From the NCBI RefSeq assembly GCF_006016075.1, contig NZ_CP040093.1, positions 2,025,501 to 2,089,500 of the forward strand: DNA of 64,000 nt. The letters run 5' to 3'. Each line of letters begins with the position of its first letter. The stretch's first letter is position 1. The DNA is from Caloramator sp. E03. GTDB taxonomy: Bacteria; Bacillota; Clostridia; Clostridiales; Caloramatoraceae. A model generated the notes under the pieces. The model did no database searches. It was not told where the DNA came from and saw nothing but the letters and a program-made list of their open reading frames with translations. The translations under genes and the position numbers were made by a program. Of the stretch, positions 29,773 to 40,208 are shown in pieces.

Positions 29773-31335
29773 ATGAACAAAGTATTTATTTATGACACCA
29801 CTTTAAGAGATGGGGCACAGGGTGAAGGAATTTCTTTTACTGTGGAAGATAAGCTAAAGATAACTAAAAAACTTGATGATTTTGGAATTAGCTACATTGA
29901 AGCTGGTAACCCAGGTTCAAATCCAAAGGATATGGAGTTTTTCAAAAAGGTTAAGGAATTAAATTTAAAAAATGCAAAGTTAGTTGCCTTTGGAAGTACA
30001 AGAAGAGCCAATATAAATCCAGAGGAAGATCAAAATTTAGCTTCAATTTTAAAAGCTGAAACATCGGCTGTGGCTATATTTGGTAAGAGCTGGGATTTGC
30101 ATGTTACTGAGGTTTTAAGAACAACACTGGAAGAAAACTTGAATATGATTAAGGATACAATAGTTTACATGAAGCAAAAAGGTAAAGAGGTAATATTTGA
30201 TGCAGAGCATTTCTTTGATGGATATAAGAATAATCCAGAATATGCATTTAAGGTTTTAGAGGTTGCACAAGAAGCCGGGGCGGATTGGCTTGTACTTTGT
30301 GATACAAATGGAGGGACACTTCCTTCTAAGATAGGAGAAATAGTGAAAAGGGTTAGTAGGGAATATAATGTTCCTGTGGGGATACACTGCCACAATGATA
30401 CAGGAATGGCAGTTGCAAGTTCAATAGTTGCAGTTGAAAATGGGGCGCTGCAAGTTCAAGGAACTATAAATGGATATGGGGAAAGATGTGGAAATGCAAA
30501 TCTATGTACTGTTATACCTAATATACAGTTTAAATTAGGTATAAAGTGTGTACCAGATGAGAACTTAAAGGAACTAACAGCGATGTCCAGATATATTAGT
30601 GAACTTTCTAATATGTCCCATGATAAGCAATTTCCTTATGTTGGAAGCAGTGCCTTTGCCCATAAGGCAGGCATGCATATAGATGCTGTATTAAAAAATA
30701 CGGTCTCATTTGAACATATATCACCTGAGATAGTTGGAAATCAAAGAAGAGTACTTATGTCTGAAGTGTCAGGAAAAAGTACGATAGTTTCAAAAATACA
30801 AAAGGTTGCACCTTGGATAAATAAGAATTCACAAGAAGTACAAAGGCTTGTTGATGAGCTTAAAAATCTCGAATATCAAGGATACCAATTTGAAGGTGCA
30901 GAAAGTTCTTTTGAGCTTTTAGTAAGAAGAACATTAGGTATGACAACAAACTTTTTTAATATAAAGGATTTTAGAGTGATTTGTGAGGAACCATCAAGTG
31001 AATTAAATAGTGCATTTGCAATAATTAAAGTAGAAGTTGATGGTATAGAAGAAGTTACAGCAGCAGAAGGGGATGGACCTGTAAATGCAATGGATACGGC
31101 ATTAAGAAAGGCATTGACAGTGTTTTATCCCGAACTTTCAAATATGAGGCTTGCTGATTATAAGGTTCGTGTACTTGATACAACTCAAGCAACGGCAGCC
31201 AAAGTTAGGGTTCATATTGAATCTACAGATGGAGAAACTTCATGGGGAACTGTTGGAGTTTCAACAAATATAGTTAAAGCAAGCTGGATAGCATTAATTG
31301 ATTCAATCGAATATTTTTTACACAAACGAAGATAA
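29773..31335 (+). CDS. cimA: (R)-citramalate synthase
   Basis: About 520 residues from ATG 29773, giving the family start [19 protein letters not shown]. In-frame GTG 29752 and ATG 29755 lie on or just after the AAAGGAG site, so the true start is uncertain by seven codons. It belongs to the CimA branch: [61 protein letters not shown] and a C-terminal LeuA-type allosteric domain. CimA condenses pyruvate with acetyl-CoA for threonine-independent isoleucine synthesis; downstream steps can use LeuCD and LeuB, encoded next. The close relatives homocitrate synthase and LeuA are less likely given the FDAEHFFDG signature. Confidence 0.9.
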   Translation: MNKVFIYDTTLRDGAQGEGISFTVEDKLKITKKLDDFGISYIEAGNPGSNPKDMEFFKKVKELNLKNAKLVAFGSTRRANINPEEDQNLASILKAETSAVAIFGKSWDLHVTEVLRTTLEENLNMIKDTIVYMKQKGKEVIFDAEHFFDGYKNNPEYAFKVLEVAQEAGADWLVLCDTNGGTLPSKIGEIVKRVSREYNVPVGIHCHNDTGMAVASSIVAVENGALQVQGTINGYGERCGNANLCTVIPNIQFKLGIKCVPDENLKELTAMSRYISELSNMSHDKQFPYVGSSAFAHKAGMHIDAVLKNTVSFEHISPEIVGNQRRVLMSEVSGKSTIVSKIQKVAPWINKNSQEVQRLVDELKNLEYQGYQFEGAESSFELLVRRTLGMTTNFFNIKDFRVICEEPSSELNSAFAIIKVEVDGIEEVTAAEGDGPVNAMDTALRKALTVFYPELSNMRLADYKVRVLDTTQATAAKVRVHIESTDGETSWGTVGVSTNIVKASWIALIDSIEYFLHKRR

Positions 31336-31380
31336 AATTAAATTTACATAAAGAAACTAACGAGAGGAGAGATGAACACC

Positions 31381-32649
31381 ATGGGAATGACCATGACACA
31401 GAAAATATTAGCAGCCCATGCAGGGTTAGATAGTGTAAAGGCTGGCGATTTAATAAAGGTAAAATTAGATTTAGTATTGGGAAATGATGTTACAACACCA
31501 GTTGCAGTAAAGGAGTTTAGGAAAATAGGTATTGATAAGGTATTTGATAAAAAGAAAATAGCAATTGTACCTGATCACTTTACTCCAAATAAGGATATTA
31601 AATCTGCTGAGCAATGTAAATTTATAAGAGAGTTTGCTTATGAAATGGAAATTGAAAATTATTTTGAAATAGGTGAAATGGGAATTGAACATGCACTAAT
31701 TCCTGAAAAGGGACTTGTTGTATGTGGAGATGTTGTAATAGGAGCAGACTCACACACCTGTACTTATGGTGCATTAGGTGCCTTCTCAACGGGGGTTGGA
31801 AGTACTGATATGGCAGCAGGCATGGCTACAGGCGAAGCCTGGATGAAGGTTCCTGAGGCTATAAAGTTTGTACTTAAGGGAAAATTAAATCCATGGGTAA
31901 GTGGTAAAGACGTTATTCTACACATTATAGGTATGATAGGTGTTGATGGAGCACTTTATCAATCTATGGAATTTACAGGAGAAGGGCTTGCAAGCCTTTC
32001 AATGGATGATAGATTTTCAATGGCAAACATGGCTATAGAAGCAGGAGCTAAAAACGGAATATTTGAAGTAGATGAAAAGACAATAGAGTATGTAAAGGAG
32101 CATTCAACAAAACCTTATGCAATTTATAAGGCTGATGAAGATGCTGAATACACAAGGGTTATTGAAATTGATTTATCACAGATTAAATCAACTGTAGCAT
32201 TCCCTCATCTTCCAGAAAATACTCGTACAATAGATGAAGTTGGAGATGTTGCAATTGACCAGGTTGTTATAGGTTCTTGTACAAATGGAAGAATAGAAGA
32301 TTTAAGAATAGCAGCAAAGGTATTAAAGGGTAAAAAGGTTAATAAGAGAGTTAGGGTAATTATCTTCCCTGCAACTCAAAAGATTTATATGCAAGCATTA
32401 AAAGAAGGATTAATTGAAACATTTATAGAAGCAGGTGCAGTTGTAAGTACACCAACTTGCGGACCTTGCCTTGGTGGACACATGGGTATACTTGCAAAGG
32501 GTGAAAGAGCACTTGCAACAACGAATAGAAACTTTGTTGGAAGAATGGGGCATCCAGAAAGTGAAGTTTATTTATGTAGCCCAGCTGTTGCAGCAGCTTC
32601 AGCAATTACAGGTAAAATAACATCACCAGAGGAGGTAGCAACATGGTAA
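31381..32649 (+). CDS. leuC: 3-isopropylmalate dehydratase large subunit
   Basis: About 422 residues from ATG 31381 ([15 protein letters not shown], the usual family start); the ATG at 31372 lies only 2 nt from the AGGAG site. Aconitase-type enzyme with a 4Fe-4S cluster whose ligand cysteines are in the GSCTNGR segment and in [36 protein letters not shown] is the family signature. With LeuD it isomerises 2- to 3-isopropylmalate, and it probably also acts on citramalate. Overlaps leuD by 7 nt. Confidence 0.95.
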   Translation: MGMTMTQKILAAHAGLDSVKAGDLIKVKLDLVLGNDVTTPVAVKEFRKIGIDKVFDKKKIAIVPDHFTPNKDIKSAEQCKFIREFAYEMEIENYFEIGEMGIEHALIPEKGLVVCGDVVIGADSHTCTYGALGAFSTGVGSTDMAAGMATGEAWMKVPEAIKFVLKGKLNPWVSGKDVILHIIGMIGVDGALYQSMEFTGEGLASLSMDDRFSMANMAIEAGAKNGIFEVDEKTIEYVKEHSTKPYAIYKADEDAEYTRVIEIDLSQIKSTVAFPHLPENTRTIDEVGDVAIDQVVIGSCTNGRIEDLRIAAKVLKGKKVNKRVRVIIFPATQKIYMQALKEGLIETFIEAGAVVSTPTCGPCLGGHMGILAKGERALATTNRNFVGRMGHPESEVYLCSPAVAAASAITGKITSPEEVATW

Positions 32650-33134
32650 AGGGTAGAGTCATAAAATACGGAGATAACATAGATACAGACGTAATCATTC
32701 CTGCAAGATACTTAAATACAAGTGACCCAAAGGAGCTTGCTATGCATTGTATGGAGGATTTGGACAAGGATTTTGTTAATAAAGTTAGACAAGGAGATAT
32801 AATGGTTGCAGGTAAAAACTTTGGTTGCGGATCATCAAGAGAACATGCACCACTTTCAATTAAGGCTTCAGGAATTAGCTGTATTATAGCAGAGACCTTT
32901 GCAAGAATTTTCTATAGAAATGCTATAAATATAGGCCTTCCAATTATGGAGTGTCCAGAGGCTGCAAAGGATATAGAAAATGGAGATGAAGTATCAATTG
33001 ATTTTAATACAGGTGTTATTACAAACATTACAAAAAATAAGACATATAAGGCAGTCCCATTCCCAGAATTTATGCAGGGTATTATAAATGCTGGTGGACT
33101 TATAAATTATGTAGCAAAGGAAGTGAGAAAGTAA
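32643..33134 (+). CDS. leuD: 3-isopropylmalate dehydratase small subunit
   Basis: 163 residues, the swivelling domain of the aconitase fold. [15 protein letters not shown] at the N-terminus and [14 protein letters not shown] match the small subunit of the HacB/LeuD type. ATG overlaps the end of leuC and the stop overlaps the leuB start (TAATG), indicating translational coupling for equal amounts of the two subunits. Confidence 0.95.
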   Translation: MVKGRVIKYGDNIDTDVIIPARYLNTSDPKELAMHCMEDLDKDFVNKVRQGDIMVAGKNFGCGSSREHAPLSIKASGISCIIAETFARIFYRNAINIGLPIMECPEAAKDIENGDEVSIDFNTGVITNITKNKTYKAVPFPEFMQGIINAGGLINYVAKEVRK

Positions 33135-34201
33135 TGAGAATAGCACTTTTACCTGGTGATGGTATAGGAAAGGATATAGTAAAACAAGCTGTTAAGGTAT
33201 TAGATGCTGTAGGTAAAAAATATAATTGTGTATTTGAATATAAAGAGGCATTAATTGGTGGGGAGGCTATAGATAAGGTAGGTACTCCCCTACCCCAAGA
33301 AACTATAGATATATGTAAAGAAAGTGATGCTGTACTTTTAGGGGCAGTAGGAGGTCCAAAGTGGGATAACCTTGCAGGTAATTTAAGACCTGAGGCAGGG
33401 CTTTTAGGAATTAGAAAGGCACTTGGAGTTTATGCAAATTTAAGACCTGCAATAGTGTTTCCTCAACTTAAAGATGCTTCAACTTTAAAGGAAGAAGTAT
33501 TAAAAGATGGAATAGAAATTATGATAGTAAGGGAATTAACAGGTGGCTTATACTTTGGAGAAAAGAAAAGAGTTCAAACAGAAGAAGGACAAAAAGCATG
33601 GGATACAATGGTATATACAGAAAAGGAAATAGATAGAATATCAAGAATGTCCTTTGAAATTGCAAGAAAAAGAAATAGAAAGCTTACACTTGTTGATAAA
33701 TCAAATGTTCTTGAAAGTTCAAGGCTTTGGAGAGAGGTATTTACAAATATTGCTAAGGATTATACAGATGTTGCTGTTGATTATATGTATGTAGATAATG
33801 CAGCTATGCAGCTTGTTAGAAACCCGAAACAATTTGATGTAATACTTACTGAAAATACATTTGGAGATATTTTAAGTGATGAGGCTGCTATGCTTACAGG
33901 TTCACTTGGAATGCTTCCTTCTGCAAGTTTAGGTGATGGAAAAGTAGGGCTTTATGAGCCTATACACGGTTCAGCACCTGATATTGCAGGACAAAATAAA
34001 GCTAATCCTATAGCTACTATAATGAGTGTTGCTATGATGTTAAGGTATAGCTTTAATATGTTAGATGCAGCGGATGATATAGAAAAGGCTATTGTAACTA
34101 TATTAGATAAAGGATATCGTACCCTTGATATCATGCAAGAGGGCATGACTGCTGTAGGTACAGAAGAAATGGGGGACCTTATAGCAGGTGAAATAAAATA
34201 G
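33134..34201 (+). CDS. leuB: 3-isopropylmalate dehydrogenase
   Basis: 355 residues. Oxidises and decarboxylates 3-isopropylmalate to 2-ketoisocaproate with NAD, and probably 3-methylmalate in the citramalate route. [10 protein letters not shown] at the N-terminus, substrate loop [35 protein letters not shown], and the metal site [26 protein letters not shown] are present. The NAD-type [18 protein letters not shown] ends the family pattern. Directly coupled to leuD. Confidence 0.96.
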   Translation: MRIALLPGDGIGKDIVKQAVKVLDAVGKKYNCVFEYKEALIGGEAIDKVGTPLPQETIDICKESDAVLLGAVGGPKWDNLAGNLRPEAGLLGIRKALGVYANLRPAIVFPQLKDASTLKEEVLKDGIEIMIVRELTGGLYFGEKKRVQTEEGQKAWDTMVYTEKEIDRISRMSFEIARKRNRKLTLVDKSNVLESSRLWREVFTNIAKDYTDVAVDYMYVDNAAMQLVRNPKQFDVILTENTFGDILSDEAAMLTGSLGMLPSASLGDGKVGLYEPIHGSAPDIAGQNKANPIATIMSVAMMLRYSFNMLDAADDIEKAIVTILDKGYRTLDIMQEGMTAVGTEEMGDLIAGEIK

Positions 34202-34221
34202 TTATGATTGGGGGAGAATAA

Positions 34222-35829
34222 ATGAAGGCTGCAGATGCTATTGTGCAGTGCTTTGTAGAGGAAGGTATTAGTGTTATATTTGGTTATCCTGGTGCTTCCG
34301 TAATTCCTTTATATGAGTCCCTAAGAAAATCAAATATAAAGCATATACTTGTTAGACATGAGCAAGCCGCAGGCCATTGTGCCAGCGGTTTTGCAAGAAC
34401 TACAGGCACAGTAGGAGTATGTATAGTAACATCAGGACCTGGTGCAACAAATTTAATTACTGCAATTGCAACTGCATATATGGATTCTATTCCTATTGTA
34501 GCCATTACAGGACAAGTAAAATCAACTCTAATTGGTAAAGATGTATTTCAAGAGGTTGATATAGTAGGTGCAACTGCTCCTTTTGTAAAGCACAATTATC
34601 TTGTTAAAAATGCAAATGATATACCAAGAATTTTTAAAGAAGCATTTTATATAGCAAGAACAGGCAGGCCAGGCCCTGTTTTAATAGATATTCCAATGGA
34701 CATTCAAAATGAAGATATAGATTTTTCATATCCTGAAACTGTAAATATTAGAGGATATAAGCCTAAAACTTTTGGGCATAAGGGACAGATAAAAAGAGCA
34801 CTTGAGAGATTAAAAAATAGCAAAAAGCCTCTTATATGTGCAGGTGGAGGAGTTGTTTCGGCTAAGGCAGAAGAGGAACTTAGAGAATTTGTTAAAAAGT
34901 CAAAAATACCTGTTGTGCATACACTTATGGGTAAAGATGCAATAGAATATGATAATCCATATTATATAGGTCTTATAGGAACACATGGAGAAAAACATGC
35001 AAACAGAGCTGTTACAGGAGCAGATGTTTTAATATTAATAGGAACAAGAGCAGCAGATAGAGCAACATCAGGTTCTAAGTTCTTTGCAAAGGATGCGGAT
35101 ATTATACACATAGATATAGATCCTGCAGAAATAGGGAAAAATTTAGAATCATTAATTCCTGTTGTTGGAGATGCAAAATTTGTAATTAGAGAATTGATAG
35201 AGGGTATAGATGAAATAGATACAAGTGAGTGGTTAAATGAAATAAATAGTTGGAAAGAGGAATTAAGCTGCGAATCTGAAGATATATATGTAAATCCCAA
35301 ATATGCTATAAAACAAATTTCAGATTTGGTAGAAGATGATGCTATATTGGTAGCTGATGTTGGGCAGAATCAATTTTGGGCGGCACATAATTTTAAAATA
35401 AAAGGAAACAGGAGGTTTATTACATCAGGTGGATTAGGCACAATGGGATATTCAATCCCGGCTGCAGTAGGAGCAAAATTTGGTACCCCTCAAAGAAGAG
35501 TTATTGCAGTTATGGGTGATGGTAGCTTTCAAATGAGCTCTAATGAGCTTGGGACAATAGCAGAAAATAATATAAATATAATAATGGTATTGATGAATAA
35601 TTCTGGACTTGGTATGGTAAGAGAAATTCAAAATAAAACTTATAAAGTGAGTTATGGTGTTGAACTTAATGCAAATCCCGATTTTGTTGGAATTGCAAAG
35701 GCTTATGGATTACAAGGCAGGAAAGTCACATCTAATAATCAATTCAAAGAGGCATTTTTGGAGGCTATGAAGTCAGATAAGGCATATTTAATAGAGTGTA
35801 TTGTTAACCCTAAAGAGAGTACGCTTTAA
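34222..35829 (+). CDS. ilvB: Acetolactate synthase, large (catalytic) subunit
   Basis: 535 residues, slightly short for biosynthetic enzymes (about 560). Thiamine-diphosphate enzyme joining two pyruvates, or pyruvate and 2-ketobutyrate. The N-terminal domain has the catalytic Glu in RHEQAAGHCASGFAR; FQEVDIVGAT and the FAD/central domain follow; the ThDP-binding motif runs from GDGSF (about 434) to NNSGLGM. Its regulatory subunit ilvN follows after 12 nt, supporting the anabolic rather than catabolic type. Confidence 0.95.
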   Translation: MKAADAIVQCFVEEGISVIFGYPGASVIPLYESLRKSNIKHILVRHEQAAGHCASGFARTTGTVGVCIVTSGPGATNLITAIATAYMDSIPIVAITGQVKSTLIGKDVFQEVDIVGATAPFVKHNYLVKNANDIPRIFKEAFYIARTGRPGPVLIDIPMDIQNEDIDFSYPETVNIRGYKPKTFGHKGQIKRALERLKNSKKPLICAGGGVVSAKAEEELREFVKKSKIPVVHTLMGKDAIEYDNPYYIGLIGTHGEKHANRAVTGADVLILIGTRAADRATSGSKFFAKDADIIHIDIDPAEIGKNLESLIPVVGDAKFVIRELIEGIDEIDTSEWLNEINSWKEELSCESEDIYVNPKYAIKQISDLVEDDAILVADVGQNQFWAAHNFKIKGNRRFITSGGLGTMGYSIPAAVGAKFGTPQRRVIAVMGDGSFQMSSNELGTIAENNINIIMVLMNNSGLGMVREIQNKTYKVSYGVELNANPDFVGIAKAYGLQGRKVTSNNQFKEAFLEAMKSDKAYLIECIVNPKESTL

Positions 35830-35841
35830 GGGGGGATAAAT

Positions 35842-36330
35842 ATTAGCAGGCATATATTATCAGTATTAGTTGAAAACCATTCAGGAGTATTGAGTAAGAT
35901 AGCAGGACTATTCAGCAGGAGAGGATATAATATAGACAGCTTAACAGTTGGTATTACAGAGGATCCTACAATATCACGAATGACTATTGTTGTAAGAGGA
36001 GACGATTATATATTAGAACAAATCACGAAACAATTAAATAAATTGGTTGATGTTATTAAAATAATAGAACTTGATCCTTCAAAATCAGTATACAGGGAGC
36101 TGGCTTTAGTTAAAGTTTCATGTTTACCTAATAATAGGTCTCTTATTACTGAAACTGTTAACATATTTAGAGGGAATATAGTTGATATTAACAATAAGAG
36201 CATGACTATTGAAGTAACAGGGGATGATGAGAAAATTACAGCATTTATTGAACTTATGAAGCCCTATGGAATTAGGGAGATTATAAGAACAGGGCTTACA
36301 GCATTAGAGAGAGGTAATAAATGTATATAA
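35842..36330 (+). CDS. ilvN: Acetolactate synthase, small (regulatory) subunit, AUU start
   Basis: About 162 residues if translation begins at ATT 35842. This codon sits about 6 nt after AAGGGGGGA and exactly where family members have Met: the text then reads (M)SRHILSVLVENHSGVLSKIAGLFSRRGYNIDSLTVG, the first ACT-domain strand and helix. No ATG, GTG or TTG occurs in frame until TTG 35890, which would cut off the first strand and has no ribosome site. The second domain (VSCLPNNRSLITETVNIFRG) and the ending TGLTALERG are normal. IlvN binds valine for feedback inhibition and stimulates IlvB. A sequencing error turning ATG to ATT is the alternative. Confidence 0.88.
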   Translation: MSRHILSVLVENHSGVLSKIAGLFSRRGYNIDSLTVGITEDPTISRMTIVVRGDDYILEQITKQLNKLVDVIKIIELDPSKSVYRELALVKVSCLPNNRSLITETVNIFRGNIVDINNKSMTIEVTGDDEKITAFIELMKPYGIREIIRTGLTALERGNKCI

Positions 36331-36363
36331 AAAACAAATGCATATTTGATGCATTTGTTTTTT
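36329..36363 (+). terminator. Terminator of the leu-ilv operon
   Basis: A perfect 15-bp stem (36329-36343 with 36349-36363) and ATTTG loop, with the right arm ending in a run of T. The left arm starts at the stop codon of ilvN. Confidence 0.85.
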
Positions 36364-36408
36364 CTGTGATATGGATTATTAAAAATTTTTAAAAACATTC
36401 AAAAAATA

Positions 36409-36462
36409 TTGACAATTAATGCAATTAAAATTATACTATTACTTAAGATAAACGATTAACTT
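36409..36462 (+). promoter_or_regulatory. Promoter and putative operator of the allose regulator gene
   Basis: TTGACA (36409-36414), 17-nt spacer, TATACT (36432-36437). Just downstream, AAGATAAACGATTAACTT (36445-36462) is an imperfect palindrome sharing CGATTAAC with the perfect operator at 37478-37503. Its position after the -10 box suits repression of the regulator's own gene. Confidence 0.65.
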
Positions 36463-36472
36463 GGAGGATGAA

Positions 36473-37468
36473 ATGAAAAATAATATCTCTATAAAAGAAA
36501 TAGCTAAATTATGTAATGTTTCCACTGCAACTGTATCAAAAGTATTGAACAATAAAGGAAGATTTTCTGAAGAAACCAGACAAAAGGTGCTTGAGGTTGT
36601 TAAAAAATATAATTATCAAACTAATATGGTTGCCAAAAGTTTAAGAACAAATAAATCACAAATAATAGGAGTAATTGTTCCTGATATTATTAATGAATTT
36701 TTTGCATGTATTATAAAATCTATTGAAAGCTATTTTTTTCCTCATGGTTATTCAGTTTTTATTTGTAATACTGATGAAGATGTGGATAAAGAAAAAGAAT
36801 ATCTAAGGCAGTTTGAAGCAAAAGGTGTTGATGGCATTATATATATTTCTGGTAAATCGGGAAATATTACCAATACGATTAAAAGAGATATACCAATTGT
36901 ATGTATTGATAGAAAGCCATCTGGTAAAAGTGATATTGTAACTATTGAATCAGATAATCGAATGGGTGGATATCTTGCCACAGAAGAGCTAATTAGAAAG
37001 GGATGTAGAAATATAGCTGTATTGAAAGATTATCGTGATTTGTCTACTACTAAACATCGTTTTAAAGGCTATCAGGATGCTCTTTTAAGATACAATATTA
37101 ATTTTAATGCAAAACTTATTAAAAATATTAAAGTAGATTTTAATTCCGCAAGAATCGCTGTTTTAGAGTTGATTGATAGCGGTATTAATTTTGATGGAAT
37201 TTTTGCATTCACAGATTGGCTGGCGTTAGGAGCATTGACAGCATTAAAAGAAAGAAAAATTAAAGTTCCAGATCAGATTAAAATTGTCGGATTTGATAAT
37301 ATATCAACTTCTCAATATAGTTATCCTTCAATAACAACAATAAATCAAGATAAGGAAATGATAGGTCAAACAGCTGCAAATATACTTCTAAACCTTATAA
37401 ATAAAGAATATAATAAAGTTAGCAATATTGTAATTCCTGTTAGCTTGGTTGTTAGAGAAACGACATAA
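36473..37468 (+). CDS. LacI-family transcriptional regulator of the allose operon
   Basis: 331 residues from ATG 36473 (GGAGG 5 nt upstream). An N-terminal LacI helix-turn-helix (SIKEIAKLCNVSTATVSKVLNN) with the hinge segment, then a periplasmic-binding-protein-like sensor domain (IIGVIVPDIINEFFACI, VDGIIYISG, IPIVCIDRKPSG, FDGIFAFTDWLALGAL, IKIVGFDNISTSQYSYPSITTINQD). In E. coli the allose operon is controlled by an RpiR-type AlsR; here a LacI-type protein takes that place, so I do not use the name alsR. The effector is probably D-allose or a phosphorylated derivative. Confidence 0.9.
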   Translation: MKNNISIKEIAKLCNVSTATVSKVLNNKGRFSEETRQKVLEVVKKYNYQTNMVAKSLRTNKSQIIGVIVPDIINEFFACIIKSIESYFFPHGYSVFICNTDEDVDKEKEYLRQFEAKGVDGIIYISGKSGNITNTIKRDIPIVCIDRKPSGKSDIVTIESDNRMGGYLATEELIRKGCRNIAVLKDYRDLSTTKHRFKGYQDALLRYNINFNAKLIKNIKVDFNSARIAVLELIDSGINFDGIFAFTDWLALGALTALKERKIKVPDQIKIVGFDNISTSQYSYPSITTINQDKEMIGQTAANILLNLINKEYNKVSNIVIPVSLVVRETT

Positions 37469-37477
37469 GTTTTTTTT

Positions 37478-37503
37478 CAAATGGTTAATCGATTAACCAT
37501 TTG
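37478..37503 (+). promoter_or_regulatory. LacI-type operator, perfect 26-bp palindrome
   Basis: The 26 bases are perfectly self-complementary around a central CG between 37490 and 37491; the core is GGTTAATCGATTAACC. A central CG in a symmetrical site is the hallmark of LacI-family operators. It immediately precedes or overlaps the als promoter. Confidence 0.8.
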
Positions 37504-37545
37504 AATGTAATATTTTACCAGTTATTATTTGCTGCATTGCAGCAA
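37501..37545 (+). promoter_or_regulatory. als operon promoter with a second palindrome
   Basis: TTGAAT (37501-37506), 16-nt spacer and TATTAT (37523-37528) form a plausible sigma-A promoter whose -35 box touches the LacI operator. At the start region TTGCTGCATTGCAGCAA (37529-37545) is a second palindrome (8-bp arms, one central base), a possible site for another regulator or a 5' hairpin of the mRNA. Confidence 0.5.
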
Positions 37546-37572
37546 TTAAGATAATAAAAAGGGGGATAAAAA

Positions 37573-38571
37573 ATGAAACATTTCAAAAAACTAACATTAA
37601 TTGCATCAATGATTGTCTTAATTATTTCTTTATTTTCAAGCTGTAGCAAAAAAGAGAGCAGTACTTCAACCCAAAGCACACAGACTCAGCAGCAGACATC
37701 AGATAATGCACAAATTGCTATTGTATTAAAAACACTTTCTAATCCTTTCTGGGTAACAATGAAAGAAGGAATTGAAGCTGAAGCAAAGGCACAAGGCATT
37801 AAAGTTGATATTTTTGCAGCATCATCAGAAGAAGATGTTCAGGAACAGTTAAAACTTGTTGAAAACCTTTTGAACAAAGATTATAAAGCAATAGGAGTTG
37901 CCCCACTATCACCTGTTAATCTTATACCAGCAGTCGTAGAAGCCAACAAAAAAGGTATGTATGTAGTTAACATAGACGAAAAAATTGACATGAATGAATT
38001 AAAGAACGCTGGTGGAAGTGTAATTGCGTTTGTTACTACTGATAACGAAAAAGTTGGTGCAAAGGGTGCACAATATATAGTTGATACATTAGGAGCACAG
38101 GGAGGCGAAGTTGCTATTATTGAAGGAAAAGCAGGCAATGCATCGGGTGAAGCAAGAAAAAAAGGTGCTGCTGGAGTATTTAATTCAAATTCTTTAATAA
38201 AATTAGTTGCAAGTCAGCCAGCTGATTGGGATAGATCAAAAGCATTAGATGTTGCTACTAATATGCTTCAAAGAAATCCGAATATAAAAGCATTCTATTG
38301 CTGTAATGATACAATGGCACTTGGAGTTATGCAAGCTGTCCAAAATGTAGGAAAAGAAGGAAAAATACTTGTTGTAGGAACAGACGGTACACCAGAAGCT
38401 GTACAGGCAGTGAAAGATGGGAAAATGGCAGCAACAGTAGCTCAAGATCCTGCAAAAATTGGTGCTACAAGCTTACAATTATTAATTAAAGCACTCAAAG
38501 ATAAGCCTCAAATATCAGTAGATAAAGAACCCGAATTTATAACAGTAGATTCAAATTTAATTAAGAAATAA
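37573..38571 (+). CDS. alsB: D-allose ABC transporter substrate-binding lipoprotein (AlsB)
   Basis: 332 residues. A lipoprotein signal (ISLFSSC) and Ser/Thr/Gln linker precede a Peripla_BP_4 domain that resembles E. coli AlsB closely: VLKTLSNPFWVTMKEGIE, VDIFAASSEEDVQ, APLSPVNL, VNIDEKIDM, EGKAGNASGEARKKGA, KLVASQPADWDRSKALDVATN, RNPNIKAFYCCNDTMALGV and VGTDG. These blocks contain the allose contacts of the enteric protein. It delivers D-allose (possibly ribose weakly) to AlsC/AlsA. Confidence 0.93.
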   Translation: MKHFKKLTLIASMIVLIISLFSSCSKKESSTSTQSTQTQQQTSDNAQIAIVLKTLSNPFWVTMKEGIEAEAKAQGIKVDIFAASSEEDVQEQLKLVENLLNKDYKAIGVAPLSPVNLIPAVVEANKKGMYVVNIDEKIDMNELKNAGGSVIAFVTTDNEKVGAKGAQYIVDTLGAQGGEVAIIEGKAGNASGEARKKGAAGVFNSNSLIKLVASQPADWDRSKALDVATNMLQRNPNIKAFYCCNDTMALGVMQAVQNVGKEGKILVVGTDGTPEAVQAVKDGKMAATVAQDPAKIGATSLQLLIKALKDKPQISVDKEPEFITVDSNLIKK

Positions 38572-38582
38572 TTATCTTAAAA

Positions 38583-38625
38583 CATGGCCTTGATGTTGCA
38601 TAATGTAGATAATGTCAAGGCCATG
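38583..38625 (+). terminator. Intercistronic hairpin between alsB and alsA
   Basis: Stem CATGGCCTTGA/TCAAGGCCATG (38583-38593, 38615-38625), 11 bp, with a 21-nt loop. No T-run follows. It probably lowers expression of the downstream genes relative to alsB or protects the alsB mRNA. Confidence 0.55.
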
Positions 38626-38666
38626 CTATTAAACCAGAAAACAATTAAATAAAAAGAGGTTATGAT

Positions 38667-40196
38667 ATGAAATATTTAGTAGAAATGAGAGGTATTACAA
38701 AAAAATTCCCAGGAGTAATTGCACTAGATAATATAAATTTTCAGCTTCTTCCAGGAGAGGTACATGTACTGCTTGGAGAAAATGGAGCAGGGAAATCAAC
38801 GTTAATGAAGATATTAAGTGGGGTATATGAACCAACAGAAGGTACTATAATAATCGGTGAAAAAAAGTATACGAAATTGACACCAAAGGATTCAAAAGAA
38901 AATGGTATTGGAATAATATATCAGGAACTAAGCGTAATTAATGAATTATCAATAGAAGAAAATATATTTGTTGGGAAAATACCAACGACTAAAAAATTTG
39001 GCATACCTATTGTTGATTACAGATCAATGAGAAAACAGACTATTAATCTATTATCTAGAATTGGATTGAATAAAAATCCATCTACCCTTTTGAAAGAGTT
39101 GTCAATTTCTGAGAAGCAGCAGGTAGAGATAGCAAAAGCATTATCTTCAAATGCAAAAATACTTATAATGGACGAGCCAACATCTTCACTTACAATTGAG
39201 GAAACAAACAATTTATTTAAAATAATAAGACAACTAAAAGAAGAAGGAGTTGGGATAATATATATATCTCATAAGTTAAAAGAAATAAAAGAAATAGGTG
39301 ATAGAGTTACAATATTGAAAGATGGTACTTATGTAAATACAAAGAATATTAAAGATACCAATGAGGAAGAACTTGTTACCATGATGGTAGGAAGAGAACT
39401 CAAATCAAAGTATCTAAATCCTAAACATAGTTATCACGGAACAGAGGAAATTATATTTGAAGTTAGAAATCTTACAAGGCAGGATAAAAAAGTAAAGAAT
39501 ATAAGCTTTAAACTTCATAGGGGAGAAATATTAGGCTTTGCAGGGTTGATTGGGTCTGGGAGAAGCGAACTAATGAATGCTATATTTAGGGCAGACAATA
39601 TAGAATCTGGGGATATATATTTATTCGGTAAAAAGCTAAAATATAAAAATCCATACGAAGCAATAAAAAACAATATTGGGCTCATTACTGAAAACAGAAG
39701 GGAAACAGGCTTTTTTAATAACTTTAGTATTGCAGAAAATATATCTTTAATACCTTTTATTAAAGAATCAAAGGCAGGAGGCATTTTAGGACTTTTAGAT
39801 AAAAATAAAGAAAAGAAGTATGCAGCAGAACAGAAAGAGTATTTAAAAATAAAGTGCACTTCTATAAGTCAAAATATAACTGAGCTTTCAGGTGGAAATC
39901 AACAGAAAGTTATTATAGGAAAATGGCTTGCTGCAAAATCCGATCTTATAATATTTGATGAACCAACTAAAGGAATCGATGTAGGAGCAAAAAGTGAAAT
40001 ATATGCGATAATGAGGGAGCTTGCAAACAATGGCAAAGGCATAATCATGGTATCCTCTGAGCTTCCTGAATTACTTTCTGTATGTGATAGAATTATTGTA
40101 TTCAAGGATGGAGCAATTAGAGCAGTGTTTTCAAGTGATGAGGCAACTGAAGAAAAAATAATTTTTGCTGCTACATCAGAAAAAATTGAGAATTAG
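38667..40196 (+). CDS. alsA: D-allose ABC transporter ATP-binding protein (AlsA)
   Basis: 509 residues with two ABC domains: GENGAGKSTLMK, LSISEKQQVEIAKAL and LIMDEPTSSL in the first; GLIGSGRSEL (degenerate Walker A), LSGGNQQKVIIGKWLA and IIFDEPTKGIDVG in the second. This is the CUT2 layout (RbsA, MglA, AlsA). Assignment to allose follows from alsB, alsE and alsK in the same operon. Followed by alsC after 12 nt. Confidence 0.93.
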   Translation: MKYLVEMRGITKKFPGVIALDNINFQLLPGEVHVLLGENGAGKSTLMKILSGVYEPTEGTIIIGEKKYTKLTPKDSKENGIGIIYQELSVINELSIEENIFVGKIPTTKKFGIPIVDYRSMRKQTINLLSRIGLNKNPSTLLKELSISEKQQVEIAKALSSNAKILIMDEPTSSLTIEETNNLFKIIRQLKEEGVGIIYISHKLKEIKEIGDRVTILKDGTYVNTKNIKDTNEEELVTMMVGRELKSKYLNPKHSYHGTEEIIFEVRNLTRQDKKVKNISFKLHRGEILGFAGLIGSGRSELMNAIFRADNIESGDIYLFGKKLKYKNPYEAIKNNIGLITENRRETGFFNNFSIAENISLIPFIKESKAGGILGLLDKNKEKKYAAEQKEYLKIKCTSISQNITELSGGNQQKVIIGKWLAAKSDLIIFDEPTKGIDVGAKSEIYAIMRELANNGKGIIMVSSELPELLSVCDRIIVFKDGAIRAVFSSDEATEEKIIFAATSEKIEN

Positions 40197-40208
40197 AGGG
40201 GAATAATA

